DNA of 64,000 nt from RHLJ01 sp965242845. GTDB taxonomy: Bacteria > Bacteroidota > Rhodothermia > Balneolales > Balneolaceae. Each line of letters starts with the position of its first letter. The first letter of the stretch is position 1. The notes under the pieces are model-generated. The model did not search any database, was not told the origin of the DNA, and worked only from the letters and a program-made list of their open reading frames with translations. The position numbers and the translations under genes are program-made. Of the stretch, positions 9,301 through 17,398 are shown piece by piece. Location: positions 496,001 to 560,000 of the forward strand of contig CBDETC010000002.1 of assembly GCA_965242845.1 (NCBI GenBank), written 5' to 3'.

Positions 9301-12187
9301 CTAGTGCATCTTTTAGCTGTGTTGCATTTCCATGACTGTCATAGCTCAGTATCTCAGAATTAGGAATAGCAGTAGAAGTGGATGGGTCTTGAGGTGCCGT
9401 GCCTGTACCTTCCCAACTCCATTGCTTCCATACTCTCCATGGGCTAGCATTCGTGGTTGGGAGATCATTAGTCCATTGTGTCCAGGTTTTACTGATATCA
9501 GTTCCGCTACCATCTTCCAGAAGCGTTGAATACGGCTGAACTAACATGTTTTTTGTTTGCATATCCGATTCTTCCTGATAAGCATACCTGTTCGTAGTTT
9601 TTCGGGTATCTCCGTTCGAATTCGTTTCTGTTATAGTTTCTGGTAATTGGTTTACCGTGTTGTATGTATAAGAAGTCGTGTTATCTACACTTTGTCCAAG
9701 CACTCCCTCAAATACTTTTTTCGTAGTGACAGCAGTCCTCGACCAAACCGGCAAATTATATTCTATCTCGGAGGGATTGTACTCTAGGCCATATACCGTG
9801 GTAAGTCTTCGTAGCTCTACTCTTGGTGAAATATCATCAGTTACTGAGCCCGTACCTGCTGTTCCATCTGTATCCACATTATGGTAGGTGGTACTACTTT
9901 CTACAAGAACTTCCTTGGTTCCATTAGTAAGTGTTCTGTGGATTTTCTGTTTGGTTAGTTTTCCTCTGGCATAATCATGAGAAGTGGGCTGAAATAACCC
10001 ATAATTAGCAGTTCCAGCGATATCAGGAAACGTAGCCGGATTACTAAATTCATTAAGTGTATACAGCTTTGTGGTTCCTACCTTTTTTATTTCATTCACC
10101 TTCGCATAGCCTAATGCTTCGCCCTGAGTGGAGCCTAAAGGCATAATACTACTTGAGGAACGAACGGTTATTCCCTGATAGGTTCCATCAAGAGTGAACA
10201 TATGAAACGAGTGTGTCTTTATATCTGATACAAGTACTCCACTCGAATTTGTAGCTTCTACTCCTGATTCGTTGTATACATAGTCTGTTATTTGGTCATT
10301 AGCAGTATCCACTCCATCATGAACCTTTGATTGCTTAACACGATGCCCTGGCCCCTCTTTCTCACTTACCAATGTTCTTTTGATACCTGTTATATCAAGA
10401 GTCATGGTACCCTGGTAATTTGAATCATAGGAATCAAAAATTACCTCATAGGTACCCTGATCGAGTTGTATATCACAATCGGAACCTATTGTAACAATGG
10501 TTGCCGCACTTAACGGCTCACTCTGTTCCTTAAATCTGGCCATCCCATAATTATTGAGGGGATCAGGAATGGGACAACCGGTTACATTAGAATCATCATT
10601 AGTAAAACCAGTAGTAGATAATTCAAAGTACATTCCACCAGATTCACTTACCGTAAATGTAGTTGGATATGTGTAGGGATCAGAAGAAGTGGAAGGCGTA
10701 TAATCAGCTGAAAAGGTTATAATATCATAGTCATATAATGAAGTTGATTGACTTCCAATTTTCCAATAGGTATTAGGCTCGTAGGTATAAGAAACTTCCC
10801 CTCCTGTAGGCAATGTTATCTTCTTCAATAGTCCGATATCGCTGTAGGTAGGATCCGGTTCGAGATTCATACCGGGTATACGCGTTGTTACTCCGGTTCC
10901 ACTGTTGTAGTTGTAAATCTCAGGTAATCCTCTATTTGTAGGACTTGAATTACCAGTTTGGCCATTGTAATAGCCCCAATGATCAACAGCTAACGAAGTA
11001 ATTGCAGGGAGCGCGGTAGAAATACTTTCCTGCTCGTACTCAAAATCCCAACCAGGCATTTGAGCATCATTGAGACCGTAAACATCAATCTTATCAAGAA
11101 GCAGCCTCGAATTGCCACCTGAAGTACCTATGTAGTCAGTATCAAGAACGAATTTCTTAATTACTGTTGGGCCATCTTCAACTTCAATTGAAGTGATGGC
11201 TTTTTCTGTAGAAAAATCGGTACGACTAGTATAGTTAATGTCGATGGTAATCCCATTGAAAGTAATATCATCTAGCCAGGCAGTCTTTAATCTCCGATCC
11301 GAACTCTGAATCTGAGAGAACATTGCGCTACTATTGGTAGGCCGTACTTCCTCGGTATAAATTTTTCTCTTGTTGAAGGCAGGGGTAGTTAAATTAGTCT
11401 CAGAATAACTCTCTGTGGTATAATTAAAACTGATGATATGCCCATCTGTAGTTTCAATGCTGGTTAAATACCATGCTGATATATACGGATCTGAAAACGT
11501 CGGAACAGGAGTTCCACCTTCAGTAGCTATAACTTCTGTTTTGGTTTGAACCTTTTCATACATCTGGGAAACACCAAACTTATAAATCGTACCATCTATA
11601 TCGGTAATAGTAAATCGACTATTATCTGTGGTGGGATAATCCCAAACTATTTTCAAATCTCGTTGTGAATCGACCTGGAAGTCTCCAAACTTGTCGAGAT
11701 AAAACCTACCAGAAAGCCCTCCGGCATTGATATAAAACATATCGGGTTTTGCATCTAGATCTCCATCTTCTATTTCTATTATGTCATATACATCAATAGA
11801 TTGGAAGTTTGCGTATTCGTCGAGGTACCCCTTACTTGGCTCTTCATCCTTAATAGATTGGACTGTCCGAGTGATAACTCCTCCGGCATTTAATGACCAG
11901 CCCATCCCGGCAGGACTTGGAATAGCTTCTGCCTTAAAGCCATTATAGTTATAAGATAACCCAACACTGAGTGTATAATTACCAGCAACTAAGCTATGAA
12001 TAGGCACTGATTTTGACATCTTACCTACATATAATGAAATAGGCTCATTGGCATATTCTCCTAGTGAAGCGGCCGTAGGAGACTGAATCCCCTTATCAAA
12101 TGCTGTTTGTGCTTTTAAAGATTGGGTAGTTGATAATAGAGCAATAATGAATGCACAGAAGTACACCTTCTTAAATAGAGTTCTCAT
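6320..12187 (-). CDS. Giant secreted YD-repeat (RHS-type) protein lacking an RHS core
   Basis: 1955 residues. The signal peptide (about 1-27, ending SLKAQ) is followed by an N-terminal beta-rich region with the motif SLNAGGVITRTV, typical of Bacteroidota RHS proteins. YD-type repeats start near residue 850 (YDSYGRITKIIDENN, YDLRGNLVRVEDPRG, YTYNTLGQLTEK, YDADGNRVKKQVG). A beta-sandwich-like insert with two Cys pairs lies at about 1086-1270. The protein stops after GADGQTIAAYDGSNNLI and GGQIIGQIEN, where a usual RHS protein would continue into its core. That missing part is found, separately secreted, at 3258-4559. No T9SS sorting tail is visible. YD shells usually encapsulate a toxin, and here the shell would have to work in trans or be truncated. 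Confidence 0.8.
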   Translation of the reverse strand: MRTLFKKVYFCAFIIALLSTTQSLKAQTAFDKGIQSPTAASLGEYANEPISLYVGKMSKSVPIHSLVAGNYTLSVGLSYNYNGFKAEAIPSPAGMGWSLNAGGVITRTVQSIKDEEPSKGYLDEYANFQSIDVYDIIEIEDGDLDAKPDMFYINAGGLSGRFYLDKFGDFQVDSQRDLKIVWDYPTTDNSRFTITDIDGTIYKFGVSQMYEKVQTKTEVIATEGGTPVPTFSDPYISAWYLTSIETTDGHIISFNYTTESYSETNLTTPAFNKRKIYTEEVRPTNSSAMFSQIQSSDRRLKTAWLDDITFNGITIDINYTSRTDFSTEKAITSIEVEDGPTVIKKFVLDTDYIGTSGGNSRLLLDKIDVYGLNDAQMPGWDFEYEQESISTALPAITSLAVDHWGYYNGQTGNSSPTNRGLPEIYNYNSGTGVTTRIPGMNLEPDPTYSDIGLLKKITLPTGGEVSYTYEPNTYWKIGSQSTSLYDYDIITFSADYTPSTSSDPYTYPTTFTVSESGGMYFELSTTGFTNDDSNVTGCPIPDPLNNYGMARFKEQSEPLSAATIVTIGSDCDIQLDQGTYEVIFDSYDSNYQGTMTLDITGIKRTLVSEKEGPGHRVKQSKVHDGVDTANDQITDYVYNESGVEATNSSGVLVSDIKTHSFHMFTLDGTYQGITVRSSSSIMPLGSTQGEALGYAKVNEIKKVGTTKLYTLNEFSNPATFPDIAGTANYGLFQPTSHDYARGKLTKQKIHRTLTNGTKEVLVESSTTYHNVDTDGTAGTGSVTDDISPRVELRRLTTVYGLEYNPSEIEYNLPVWSRTAVTTKKVFEGVLGQSVDNTTSYTYNTVNQLPETITETNSNGDTRKTTNRYAYQEESDMQTKNMLVQPYSTLLEDGSGTDISKTWTQWTNDLPTTNASPWRVWKQWSWEGTGTAPQDPSTSTAIPNSEILSYDSHGNATQLKDALGDITKVYYGSNASPFSQVGNTGTSGEYLLTGVQKVIGTDNCNNCGTRPGSGDDLYTEAEYDSYGRITKIIDENNQTNTFNYDGFGRLRESFNTNGYMLSAKEYGYSSDRNSGVFTATDPNQVISKTYVNPIFTTDFSTSTGWSGVSSVYNLFNVQKAGETTVQMGSGCGSCWEGMNTVTLGEDAIVRVDFYPDATTGGTPHFILNSSANRFGVHYLPSSDSFRIQYKKSPNTFFTYPFTFPLDAPIDTWYTIEIQKIGSELTAWVYPRGQGRDPDNSYTLGGFDSSWDPNFTLSGNDSYYYAANLSISEGLQSTVSYVDGLGRNIQNQNRGGNIVIATETLYDERGLPEVTSRPIEETAANYPGFYDQGLMRGGGTFSPGGVIDEDAPVHAYYAPILNVANDEDYAYNQTEYEHSPLARVEKASLPGISFKMGSGNELITTYGLNSSETFSTSAQGSVPAKTWGTYTLHKTINEDPEGNKTITYTDGWGQTIASGVDMDGNNLLSRTTGGDLVTEFVYDLRGNLVRVEDPRGLATTYTYNTLGQLTEKKLPDQTHPHKYRYDDKGRLRFHRDPVQDAASDHYYYTKYDDLDRPTDIGKRNTSADFDDYTDINNASFPTSSYTLYVRRSYDGTNAASGAQNLEGRMSRIQYRDLVNTSQWGYTWYSYNDLGLVEWVIQRMPGQSSSLDKKIEYSYDELGRMTRLFFNPSGTTDDHYFWYYYDELGRLEKVTSYGSNSESSALTEAEYTYYADGQVEQLKLGGGAQTIDYEYTAQGWMEEINNGTTTGGDVFGMSLTYENNGNISHQQWEQAAFSTSTYNYYYEYDNANRLKKACYGAITCTSSGDFDVTYSYDKNGNITYISRNASGSDPDIEYYLSYVANTNKIDDVLVDGVSSATETYSHDASGNVTENGVQGISSTAYDWRNLPTSLTANGSTITYIYDADGNRVKKQVGSTTTWYIRGADGQTIAAYDGSNNLIFLNILAGGQIIGQIEN

Positions 12188-12571
12188 AAGCGTTAGTCAA
12201 CTTGACAGTTAGTATTTCTTGATTCTTAACCGACTTTAGGAAAGCTTTTGCTTAACCCATATACAGGAACAACCCTAAACTCTTAACTTGCTTGTTAGAT
12301 ATCCCTGTAAGTAGAATAGTGAAGATAGATTGCGACTCCTTGATTCTATTTTCCCTTACTCTTGTCGTGATGACAAGATGTTTATATCAAGAAAAAATTA
12401 CAACTGATCAATGTTACCAAATTGTTAACTAGCCTTAGTGAATTGTGATGCAGTGAGTTATAGCTGGGTAGATTAAGACTCACCCCGAGATAAAGGTCTA
12501 TTAGACCGTTCGGTGTATGAGAATTTTTTAGTTATGATTTATTAGATTAGGGCGAACAAATCTCTAGAATT
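12188..12571. promoter_or_regulatory. 384-bp divergent intergenic region
   Basis: This gap lies between two divergently transcribed genes (YD-repeat protein leftward, PD40 protein rightward), so promoters for both must lie here. A small hairpin (cttgtc, 5-base loop, gacaag) is at 12361-12377. No confident promoter element, RNA gene or further coding frame was seen. Confidence 0.4.
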
Positions 12572-13438
12572 ATGCGCCTCTTCCTTCTTCTTATCGCTTT
12601 TGTTTTTGCATCTATTACAACTTACGCCCAGAGCAACCCCGAAGTGTACGTGGGTGATATCTCATTTGACAACGGAAACCTTATAATCTCCGCACTACAG
12701 AACGTTTCGAATTCACCTGGATATGACAACCAGCCTTCTTTCCATCCTAATGGTCGCCATCTTTTTTATGTGAGTACCAGAGGTGATGCTAACCAGGATA
12801 TCCTAAGCTTTGACATAAAAACTGGGGCAAAAGCATGGATAACCAACCTGGAAGGGGGTGAATATTCTCCTACGGTTACTCCTGATCCTCTTTATCTTTC
12901 CTCAATATGGTTAAAACCAGATGGTGAACAGTTGCTTTGGAAGTTTCCTATCGATGGGGGGAAACCAAAAGTTGTAGTGCCAGATGAAGTTATCGGCTAC
13001 CATACCTGGTTTGATAAAAAAACGATTTACGCCTTTGTACTGGGAGAGCCTCAAACTTTTGTGGAATTTAAGTTAGGCCGCAAAGACTCCAAAAAGGTTA
13101 TTGCAAACAATCCAGGACGGTCTATTCACAAAATTCCTGGCACCGAGCTTATAAGCTTTGTCGATAAGTCTAACTCTGATAATTGGTTTGTTAAGGCTTA
13201 TGACCCTAAAGATGGGACTATGAAATCCCTGACAGAAACTCCGGAAGGTTCGGAAGATATGTTTTGGGTGGATGAAAATAGCTTCGTCATTGGATCGGGC
13301 AACACCCTTCGTCTTTGGAAGGAAGGTCATGGATATATGCCGGAGGTACCGGTATTTGATAGTGATGGAACTATATCGAGGGTTTCATTAAGTCCTGACA
13401 GAACCAAGATCGCTATCGTTTTTGCCGAAACGGATTAA
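12572..13438 (+). CDS. Secreted PD40/TolB-like beta-propeller protein
   Basis: 288 residues with a signal peptide of about 19 residues (ending TTYAQ). The rest resembles the PD40/WD40-like beta-propeller repeats of TolB and DPP-like proteins. The first blade is NQPSFHPNGRHLFYVSTRG, followed by NQDILSFDIKTG, then IWLKPDGEQLLWKFPIDGG and a last blade SRVSLSPDRTKIAIVF. It is probably periplasmic or exported. It is the only plus-strand gene in the first 33 kb and is isolated between the RHS island and repeat-rich DNA. A Tol-Pal role is unlikely because it is shorter than TolB and lacks TolB's N-terminal domain. Its function is unknown. Confidence 0.65.
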   Translation: MRLFLLLIAFVFASITTYAQSNPEVYVGDISFDNGNLIISALQNVSNSPGYDNQPSFHPNGRHLFYVSTRGDANQDILSFDIKTGAKAWITNLEGGEYSPTVTPDPLYLSSIWLKPDGEQLLWKFPIDGGKPKVVVPDEVIGYHTWFDKKTIYAFVLGEPQTFVEFKLGRKDSKKVIANNPGRSIHKIPGTELISFVDKSNSDNWFVKAYDPKDGTMKSLTETPEGSEDMFWVDENSFVIGSGNTLRLWKEGHGYMPEVPVFDSDGTISRVSLSPDRTKIAIVFAETD

Positions 13439-13442
13439 ACAC

Positions 13443-13553
13443 TTGTCATTTCGAAGGAGCAATGTGACTGAGAAATCTAAAGATTGATCTTACCGGCAAT
13501 TTATAGATTTCTCGCTCTGCCTGTCTTACAACAAGGCAGGCTCGAAATGACAA
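13443..13553. repeat. Palindromic intergenic element
   Basis: The outer arms (ttgtcatttcga and tcgaaatgacaa) form a perfect 12-bp inverted repeat. An inner arm pair (gagaaatct/agatttctc) is also perfect, and a smaller gcctg/caggc hairpin lies near the right end. The element could fold as a branched hairpin. It looks like an interspersed REP/MITE-type repeat, but copy number cannot be judged from one window. Confidence 0.6.
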
Positions 13554-13564
13554 ATAAACCAGAA

Positions 13565-13696
13565 GTCATCCTGAACTTGTTTCAGGATCTTTGCAAGGGC
13601 TAGAACTTTCGGGCAATATGTACTAATGCCACCTAGCTAATACAGAACTCTCCAATCAATGTCTTTTCATAGGTCCCGAAACAAGTTCAGAATGAC
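13565..13696. repeat. Palindromic intergenic element with GTCATCCTGAAC arms
   Basis: The left arm at 13565-13590 is nearly the reverse complement of the right arm at 13671-13696 (about 26 bp with four mismatches). The left arm also contains a hairpin of its own (atcctgaa/ttcaggat, loop cttgt). It lies right after another palindromic element and before the 3' end of folE2, so the two convergent genes are separated by stacked hairpins. It may also help to end transcription from both sides. Confidence 0.6.
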
Positions 13697-13707
13697 CTAT
13701 TGTGAGG

Positions 13708-14607
13708 TTACCTCAGTCCGTTGGGAAGTCCTTTACAGATTCTGCTTACCGCATCATGGCTGTGCAGACTTTCAAAATGAGCGCATCTAACTACAAAGTC
13801 TCTAATGCTATTGTAGGTATCCAGCTCTTCATAAAGGAGGCGCGCGGCATCTTCTACAAATTTTTGATATGCACCATTAAGTTCAGCAAAGGCCTGCTCA
13901 TCTTCTCTTTTAACCATGACCTGCGTCTCTGTTTTAAGCGCAGTCCGGCAGATTTGAACTAAATCCTCTACAAAAAACTCATCTCTGAGGGAGACAGTAA
14001 GATCAGCTTCGCTTCTTTGGCTATGTGGAATCGCAGCTACTCCTCGTTCTTCTCTGGCATGCTCCGCTAATTCATACGAACATGGGCAGGCACTGCTATA
14101 CACGAATTTTAAGTGCATATGCTTATGGAAACGATCATAGTTGTCCATATGACCTTCAAGTGATACATCATAATACTGGTACCCTTCCATCCCTGATCTC
14201 AGGCTTTCCTGTTCCATTGGATAAGAAAAAGATAATCGTAAGAAGGATTCTTGTGATTCCAGATCATTTTTATACGCCTTCAACACTTCTTCCAACATAT
14301 CAAGTGAAAACACCCGGTCTTTAAATTCATAGAATGTTCGCATAATGCGACTCATATTGATGCCTTTCTTGTTGGCATCCAGGCTTACATATCCATCCAC
14401 GGAAACTTCAAGGGTTATAGGCTTGCCATCTCTCTTTTTTAGCTGAAGAGGTAATCGGAAATTTGAAATTCCTACTTGCTGGATAGGGACATTCGCACCT
14501 TCAATAAGTGATGCCGGTCCGTTTTGTAAATCAGGTAATGTCTCTTTGTATTCGGGTGTAATAGTAAATGTAGGATCGTAGAACCTACGCACTTGATTGG
14601 AAATCAT
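13708..14607 (-). CDS. folE2: GTP cyclohydrolase IB
   Basis: 299 residues from the chosen ATG at 14607; a longer start at 14685 would overlap the upstream gene by 53 bp. FolE2 converts GTP to 7,8-dihydroneopterin triphosphate, the entry step for folate, queuosine/preQ0 and biopterin-type pterins, using a metal other than obligate zinc. Family hallmarks are ETLPDLQN near the N-terminus, GINMSR around residue 82, the CPCS metal-ligand motif near residues 174-177 (ACPCSYELAEHAREE) and HSQRSEADLTV. The C-terminal part holds CAHFESLHSHDAVS. It follows a PTPS/QueD-family gene on the same strand, so the two probably form a short operon. Confidence 0.9.
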   Translation of the reverse strand: MISNQVRRFYDPTFTITPEYKETLPDLQNGPASLIEGANVPIQQVGISNFRLPLQLKKRDGKPITLEVSVDGYVSLDANKKGINMSRIMRTFYEFKDRVFSLDMLEEVLKAYKNDLESQESFLRLSFSYPMEQESLRSGMEGYQYYDVSLEGHMDNYDRFHKHMHLKFVYSSACPCSYELAEHAREERGVAAIPHSQRSEADLTVSLRDEFFVEDLVQICRTALKTETQVMVKREDEQAFAELNGAYQKFVEDAARLLYEELDTYNSIRDFVVRCAHFESLHSHDAVSRICKGLPNGLR

Positions 14608-14632
14608 ATTGGAGAAATTCAGTATTAAATAA

Positions 14633-15067
14633 TTAACTAGTCCATCGATATGGACAATATTCGGCAATGTTTCGTTCGGTCTCAAATAGCTTGACCGAGT
14701 AGAGAACGCTTCCTGTTGATGCGGATTGTTCCACTTCCTCTTTTAATTCGCTGAAGAAGGCCTTCACTAAATTTTCGGATGTTGGGATAACTCCCTGAAG
14801 GAAAGGCACATCCAGATTAAGGTTCCTGTGGTCACAGGGATCTGTAATTCTTTTCTTAATAATAGATTTAAGGGTGCCCAAATCGATTACGTAGCCTGTT
14901 TTGGGATTCGGTTCTCCTGCAACAGTTACTTCCAGCACATAATTATGTCCATGCCAATTTGGATAATTGCACTTCCCATAGGTCTTTTTATTCCACTCTT
15001 CCGACTCATTTGGGTTATTAAGTCGATGAGCGGCGTTAAAATGGCTTTTTCTGGTTACGAATATCAA
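14633..15067 (-). CDS. 6-pyruvoyl-tetrahydropterin synthase / QueD family enzyme
   Basis: 144 residues, normal for the family. The zinc site is His14, His39 and His41 (FNAAHRL and WHGHNY), and the catalytic Cys33 is six residues before the HGH motif, as in PTPS-I and QueD. DHRNLN near residues 79-84 and FETERN near the C-terminus supply the other active-site parts. The substrate would be dihydroneopterin triphosphate made by the FolE2 encoded just downstream. The stretch CNYPNWHGHNY followed by a GEPNPKTGYVIDL segment resembles animal-type PTPS as much as QueD. It could therefore make the queuosine precursor or a biopterin-like cofactor, and the sequence does not decide this. Confidence 0.8.
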   Translation of the reverse strand: MIFVTRKSHFNAAHRLNNPNESEEWNKKTYGKCNYPNWHGHNYVLEVTVAGEPNPKTGYVIDLGTLKSIIKKRITDPCDHRNLNLDVPFLQGVIPTSENLVKAFFSELKEEVEQSASTGSVLYSVKLFETERNIAEYCPYRWTS

Positions 15068-15180
15068 AACAAATGCTTTTTAATTAGGCACTCATAAACC
15101 TAAACAATTCTATAACGGTTCCAAATCACTCTTTAATGGTTTTGAAAGATTGAGTACGAGATAAAGTACCTACTGAAGAC

Positions 15181-15329
15181 TGTCATCCTGAGCATCCTAA
15201 GTTTTGATGGATTAATATTCCGTTGCGAAGGATATCAAACTCTAACCTGTTTAGATTGTAAGATTTCACTTGATACCCTTCGCTTTACTGCTTAATTCCT
15301 CAAGTCGTCCCCGGGAGCTCAGGGTGACA
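15181..15329. repeat. Palindromic intergenic element with TGTCATCCTGAG ends
   Basis: The ends tgtcatcctgag and ctcagggtgaca are inverted with one mismatch. A second nested pair (gcgaaggatatcaa and ttgatacccttcgc) is inverted with one mismatch. The nested arms suggest a branched palindrome of about 149 bp. Its terminal motif resembles, but does not equal, the GTCATCCTGAAC arms of the element at 13565-13696, so both may belong to one repeat superfamily. Confidence 0.6.
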
Positions 15330-15406
15330 ATTCGAACTGTAAAATGAAAGCGATCTACACGACGAAGTAATCTCTTAGAATTAGCTCTTCTTGCAGAATC
15401 TAAAAG

Positions 15407-15560
15407 ACCCACCCCTCAATCCCCTCCCAACCTGCCTCCGGCAAGCAGGGAGGGGAACCCTTTCAATTGAAATTATAACCATAAACAACGAGCCTGTCCT
15501 CAGTACCTGAACTGAGGACAGGCAGACCTCCCCTCCTCTGGAGGGGATTGAGGGGTGGGT
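15407..15560. repeat. Palindromic element with perfect 21-bp arms
   Basis: The arms (beginning acccacccctcaatcccct) are perfect inverted copies, 21 bp long. Inside lies a perfect 13-bp stem with a 6-base loop at 15492-15523 (gcctgtcctcagt and its complement), plus a smaller cctgc/gcagg hairpin in the left part. The C-rich arm sequence is of a type often seen scattered between genes of Bacteroidota, recalled rather than checked. It has no coding capacity. Confidence 0.7.
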
Positions 15561-15581
15561 TGGTATAACCAGGGTCCCAAT

Positions 15582-15611
15582 AAAAAAGGAGTTCCAATTC
15601 CTTGGAACTCC
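15582..15611 (-). terminator. Rho-independent terminator
   Basis: A perfect 10-bp stem (ggagttccaa, loop ttcc, ttggaactcc) is followed on the minus strand by a run of six T. It lies about 55 bases past the stop of the T9SS-sorted protein gene. Confidence 0.8.
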
Positions 15612-15666
15612 CCTTGTGATCAGCACACCTCACAATGAAGTGAGACGTTTCGTGAGTAGAAATACC

Positions 15667-17367
15667 TTATTTGATTAAGGTCATTTTCTTGGTCAATACG
15701 GTGTTAGCACCTACCAATCGGTAAATGTACACTCCACTTGAAAGTGAAGACGCATCAAAAGTAATGCTTTGACTTCCAGCCTGGAAAGTTTCATTGTTGA
15801 TGAGCGTAGCCACTTCCTGACCCAACATATTGTACACTTTCAATGTTACATTCTGAGTAGAAGGCAACGCAAAGCTAATGTTGGTAGTAGGGTTGAATGG
15901 GTTTGGATAGTTTTGATCCAACGTAACAGCAGATGGAATTGCAGATAGCCCTTCTTCTTCGTTCGAAGTCGGGAGAACTCCATCTTTCAAATACCCATGC
16001 TCGTGTAGTGCTGTCCAGCCTCCCAGCCAGTTTTCAGTTCCAAAAGCACCTACATATGCTGCTTCACTGAAAAATGAATCTTCCAGGGTTTTTCTATCCA
16101 TAGTGAAAGCGGCCCCATCATCTGCAGGCACCGGATTTAACCCATTAGCTCCATCGGTGCGGTTTATTGAATCGAATTCCGGATCGGCTACCGTATTACC
16201 ATTGTTAGCATTACCCAGATAATCACGTGTAGGCTGCTGGTCATCTCCTCCTGCAAACTCAGCAATTGTGTTTCCTGCTCCAAAACCCCACCATAAGTTG
16301 TTCTGAAGAACCAGGTCGCCTTCCGTGAGTCGCGTTTGAGAATCAAAGCCTGCTACCTTTCCTGAAGCTTCGATCGTAATCCCTAAATTGTCATGATCAC
16401 CAAAAATAGAGTTGTAGTATTCTCCTCCTGTGTTGTCACGGAAAAGAAGAAGCTGAGAGCCATCACCTGCATTAGCTCCCGGGTTCTGCCCAGCACCTAA
16501 GTAGGTTACGTTAGCCAGCACTGGGTGTGCAAATGGAGTCGTGTTCTCATCACCAGTCGCTCCATCCTGCTCCGCAGCACGACCAAAACCATCCGATACT
16601 TCATTGTTTTGAATGGCGAACCAGAACTGACCCTTTCCCCGGAATCCTTCATCCCAGTCAAACGCATCATCAGTGTTGAATGCAGATACCAGGTACTTGG
16701 TGTTTACCGTACCACCAAAGAATTCAAATCCATCATCATTAGAAGCAAACGACTCTACATATTCAATGGTAGTTCCTGAACCAACGCCACCTAATGTTAG
16801 TCCCTGAATTTCGTTTCCATCCACATCTCCTACCTGGATACCTGTGTGACGGATGGATACAAAACGAAATACCCCAGAATCATCCTCGTCATTGTCTCCT
16901 CCGTACTCAGCTAACGATGCAGGGTTTGCAATCTGATCTACTCCTTCTACAAGCTTAACCCCACCTTCGGTAGCGTTGTTAGTAGTAGCAGCACCTAGAA
17001 TTACAACTCCACCCCACAGTCCTCGAAGCGAGGAATTCGCTGTACCATCACGAAGATCGGCAATAGAGGTAAAAATAATTGGGTTTTCCGCAGTTCCCTC
17101 GGCAAAAATCTGAGCTCCACGTGTAATTACAAGGCCGGTAGCGTTGTTACCTGTACCTGTTCCACCCTGGATGAGGGTACCTGGCTCGATGAATAGTCGT
17201 GAGCCTGACTTAATGAATACCAGGTCGTCTAGCACGTAGGTGTTATCCGCAGTCCAGAAGTAATCTGTGTCTTCCGCGAAATCAGCATTCGCTACATTTA
17301 CTGTCTGAGCAAATGCAGTAGTTGAGAAAGCAACTAAAATTAAGGTGAATAAGTATCGTTTGATCAT
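15667..17367 (-). CDS. Secreted protein with T9SS type A sorting domain
   Basis: 566 residues. A signal peptide ends at about residue 20 (TTAFAQ). The middle is Gly/Asn/Asp-rich and looks like a parallel beta-helix (SGSRLFIEPGTLIQGG, GLWGGVVILG, NDDGFEFFGG, DDAFDWDEGF). The C-terminal 85 residues are a type A T9SS sorting domain (LDQNYPNPFNPTTNISF, YNMLGQEVATL, LSSGVYIYRL, ending KKMTLIK), which directs export across the outer membrane and surface attachment. It is encoded just after a TonB-dependent receptor with a 31-bp gap, so the two are likely co-expressed. It may be the receptor's surface partner. The ligand is unknown. Confidence 0.8.
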   Translation of the reverse strand: MIKRYLFTLILVAFSTTAFAQTVNVANADFAEDTDYFWTADNTYVLDDLVFIKSGSRLFIEPGTLIQGGTGTGNNATGLVITRGAQIFAEGTAENPIIFTSIADLRDGTANSSLRGLWGGVVILGAATTNNATEGGVKLVEGVDQIANPASLAEYGGDNDEDDSGVFRFVSIRHTGIQVGDVDGNEIQGLTLGGVGSGTTIEYVESFASNDDGFEFFGGTVNTKYLVSAFNTDDAFDWDEGFRGKGQFWFAIQNNEVSDGFGRAAEQDGATGDENTTPFAHPVLANVTYLGAGQNPGANAGDGSQLLLFRDNTGGEYYNSIFGDHDNLGITIEASGKVAGFDSQTRLTEGDLVLQNNLWWGFGAGNTIAEFAGGDDQQPTRDYLGNANNGNTVADPEFDSINRTDGANGLNPVPADDGAAFTMDRKTLEDSFFSEAAYVGAFGTENWLGGWTALHEHGYLKDGVLPTSNEEEGLSAIPSAVTLDQNYPNPFNPTTNISFALPSTQNVTLKVYNMLGQEVATLINNETFQAGSQSITFDASSLSSGVYIYRLVGANTVLTKKMTLIK

Positions 17368-17398
17368 GATTGTTTGGTTTTTGTTAGGTTGATTGTTC

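Larger units (their letters stand above)
15068..15666. other. 599-bp repeat-rich gap
   Basis: This stretch has no credible gene. From left to right it contains a short upstream region for the pterin genes, a palindromic element (15181-15329), a second palindromic element with perfect arms (15407-15560) and a terminator for the T9SS-protein gene (15582-15611). These are listed separately. Confidence 0.7.

Noticed and set aside
1..12187. A type VI secretion or prophage origin for the toxin region
   Set aside because: No Hcp, VgrG, PAAR, ClpV, tail, capsid or integrase genes are visible. All large proteins carry Sec signal peptides instead.
12361..12377. Short hairpin in the divergent gap as a terminator or regulator
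   Set aside because: The stem is only 6 bp and no T-run follows on either strand. It may be chance.
13073..13330. An 85-residue minus-strand frame inside the PD40 gene
   Set aside because: It lies wholly within the plus-strand propeller gene, which has strong domain evidence, and shows no protein features of its own.
13439..15561. The repeat clusters as a CRISPR array
   Set aside because: The elements are unequal in length and sequence, not evenly spaced, and lack direct repeats with unique spacers. No cas genes are seen.
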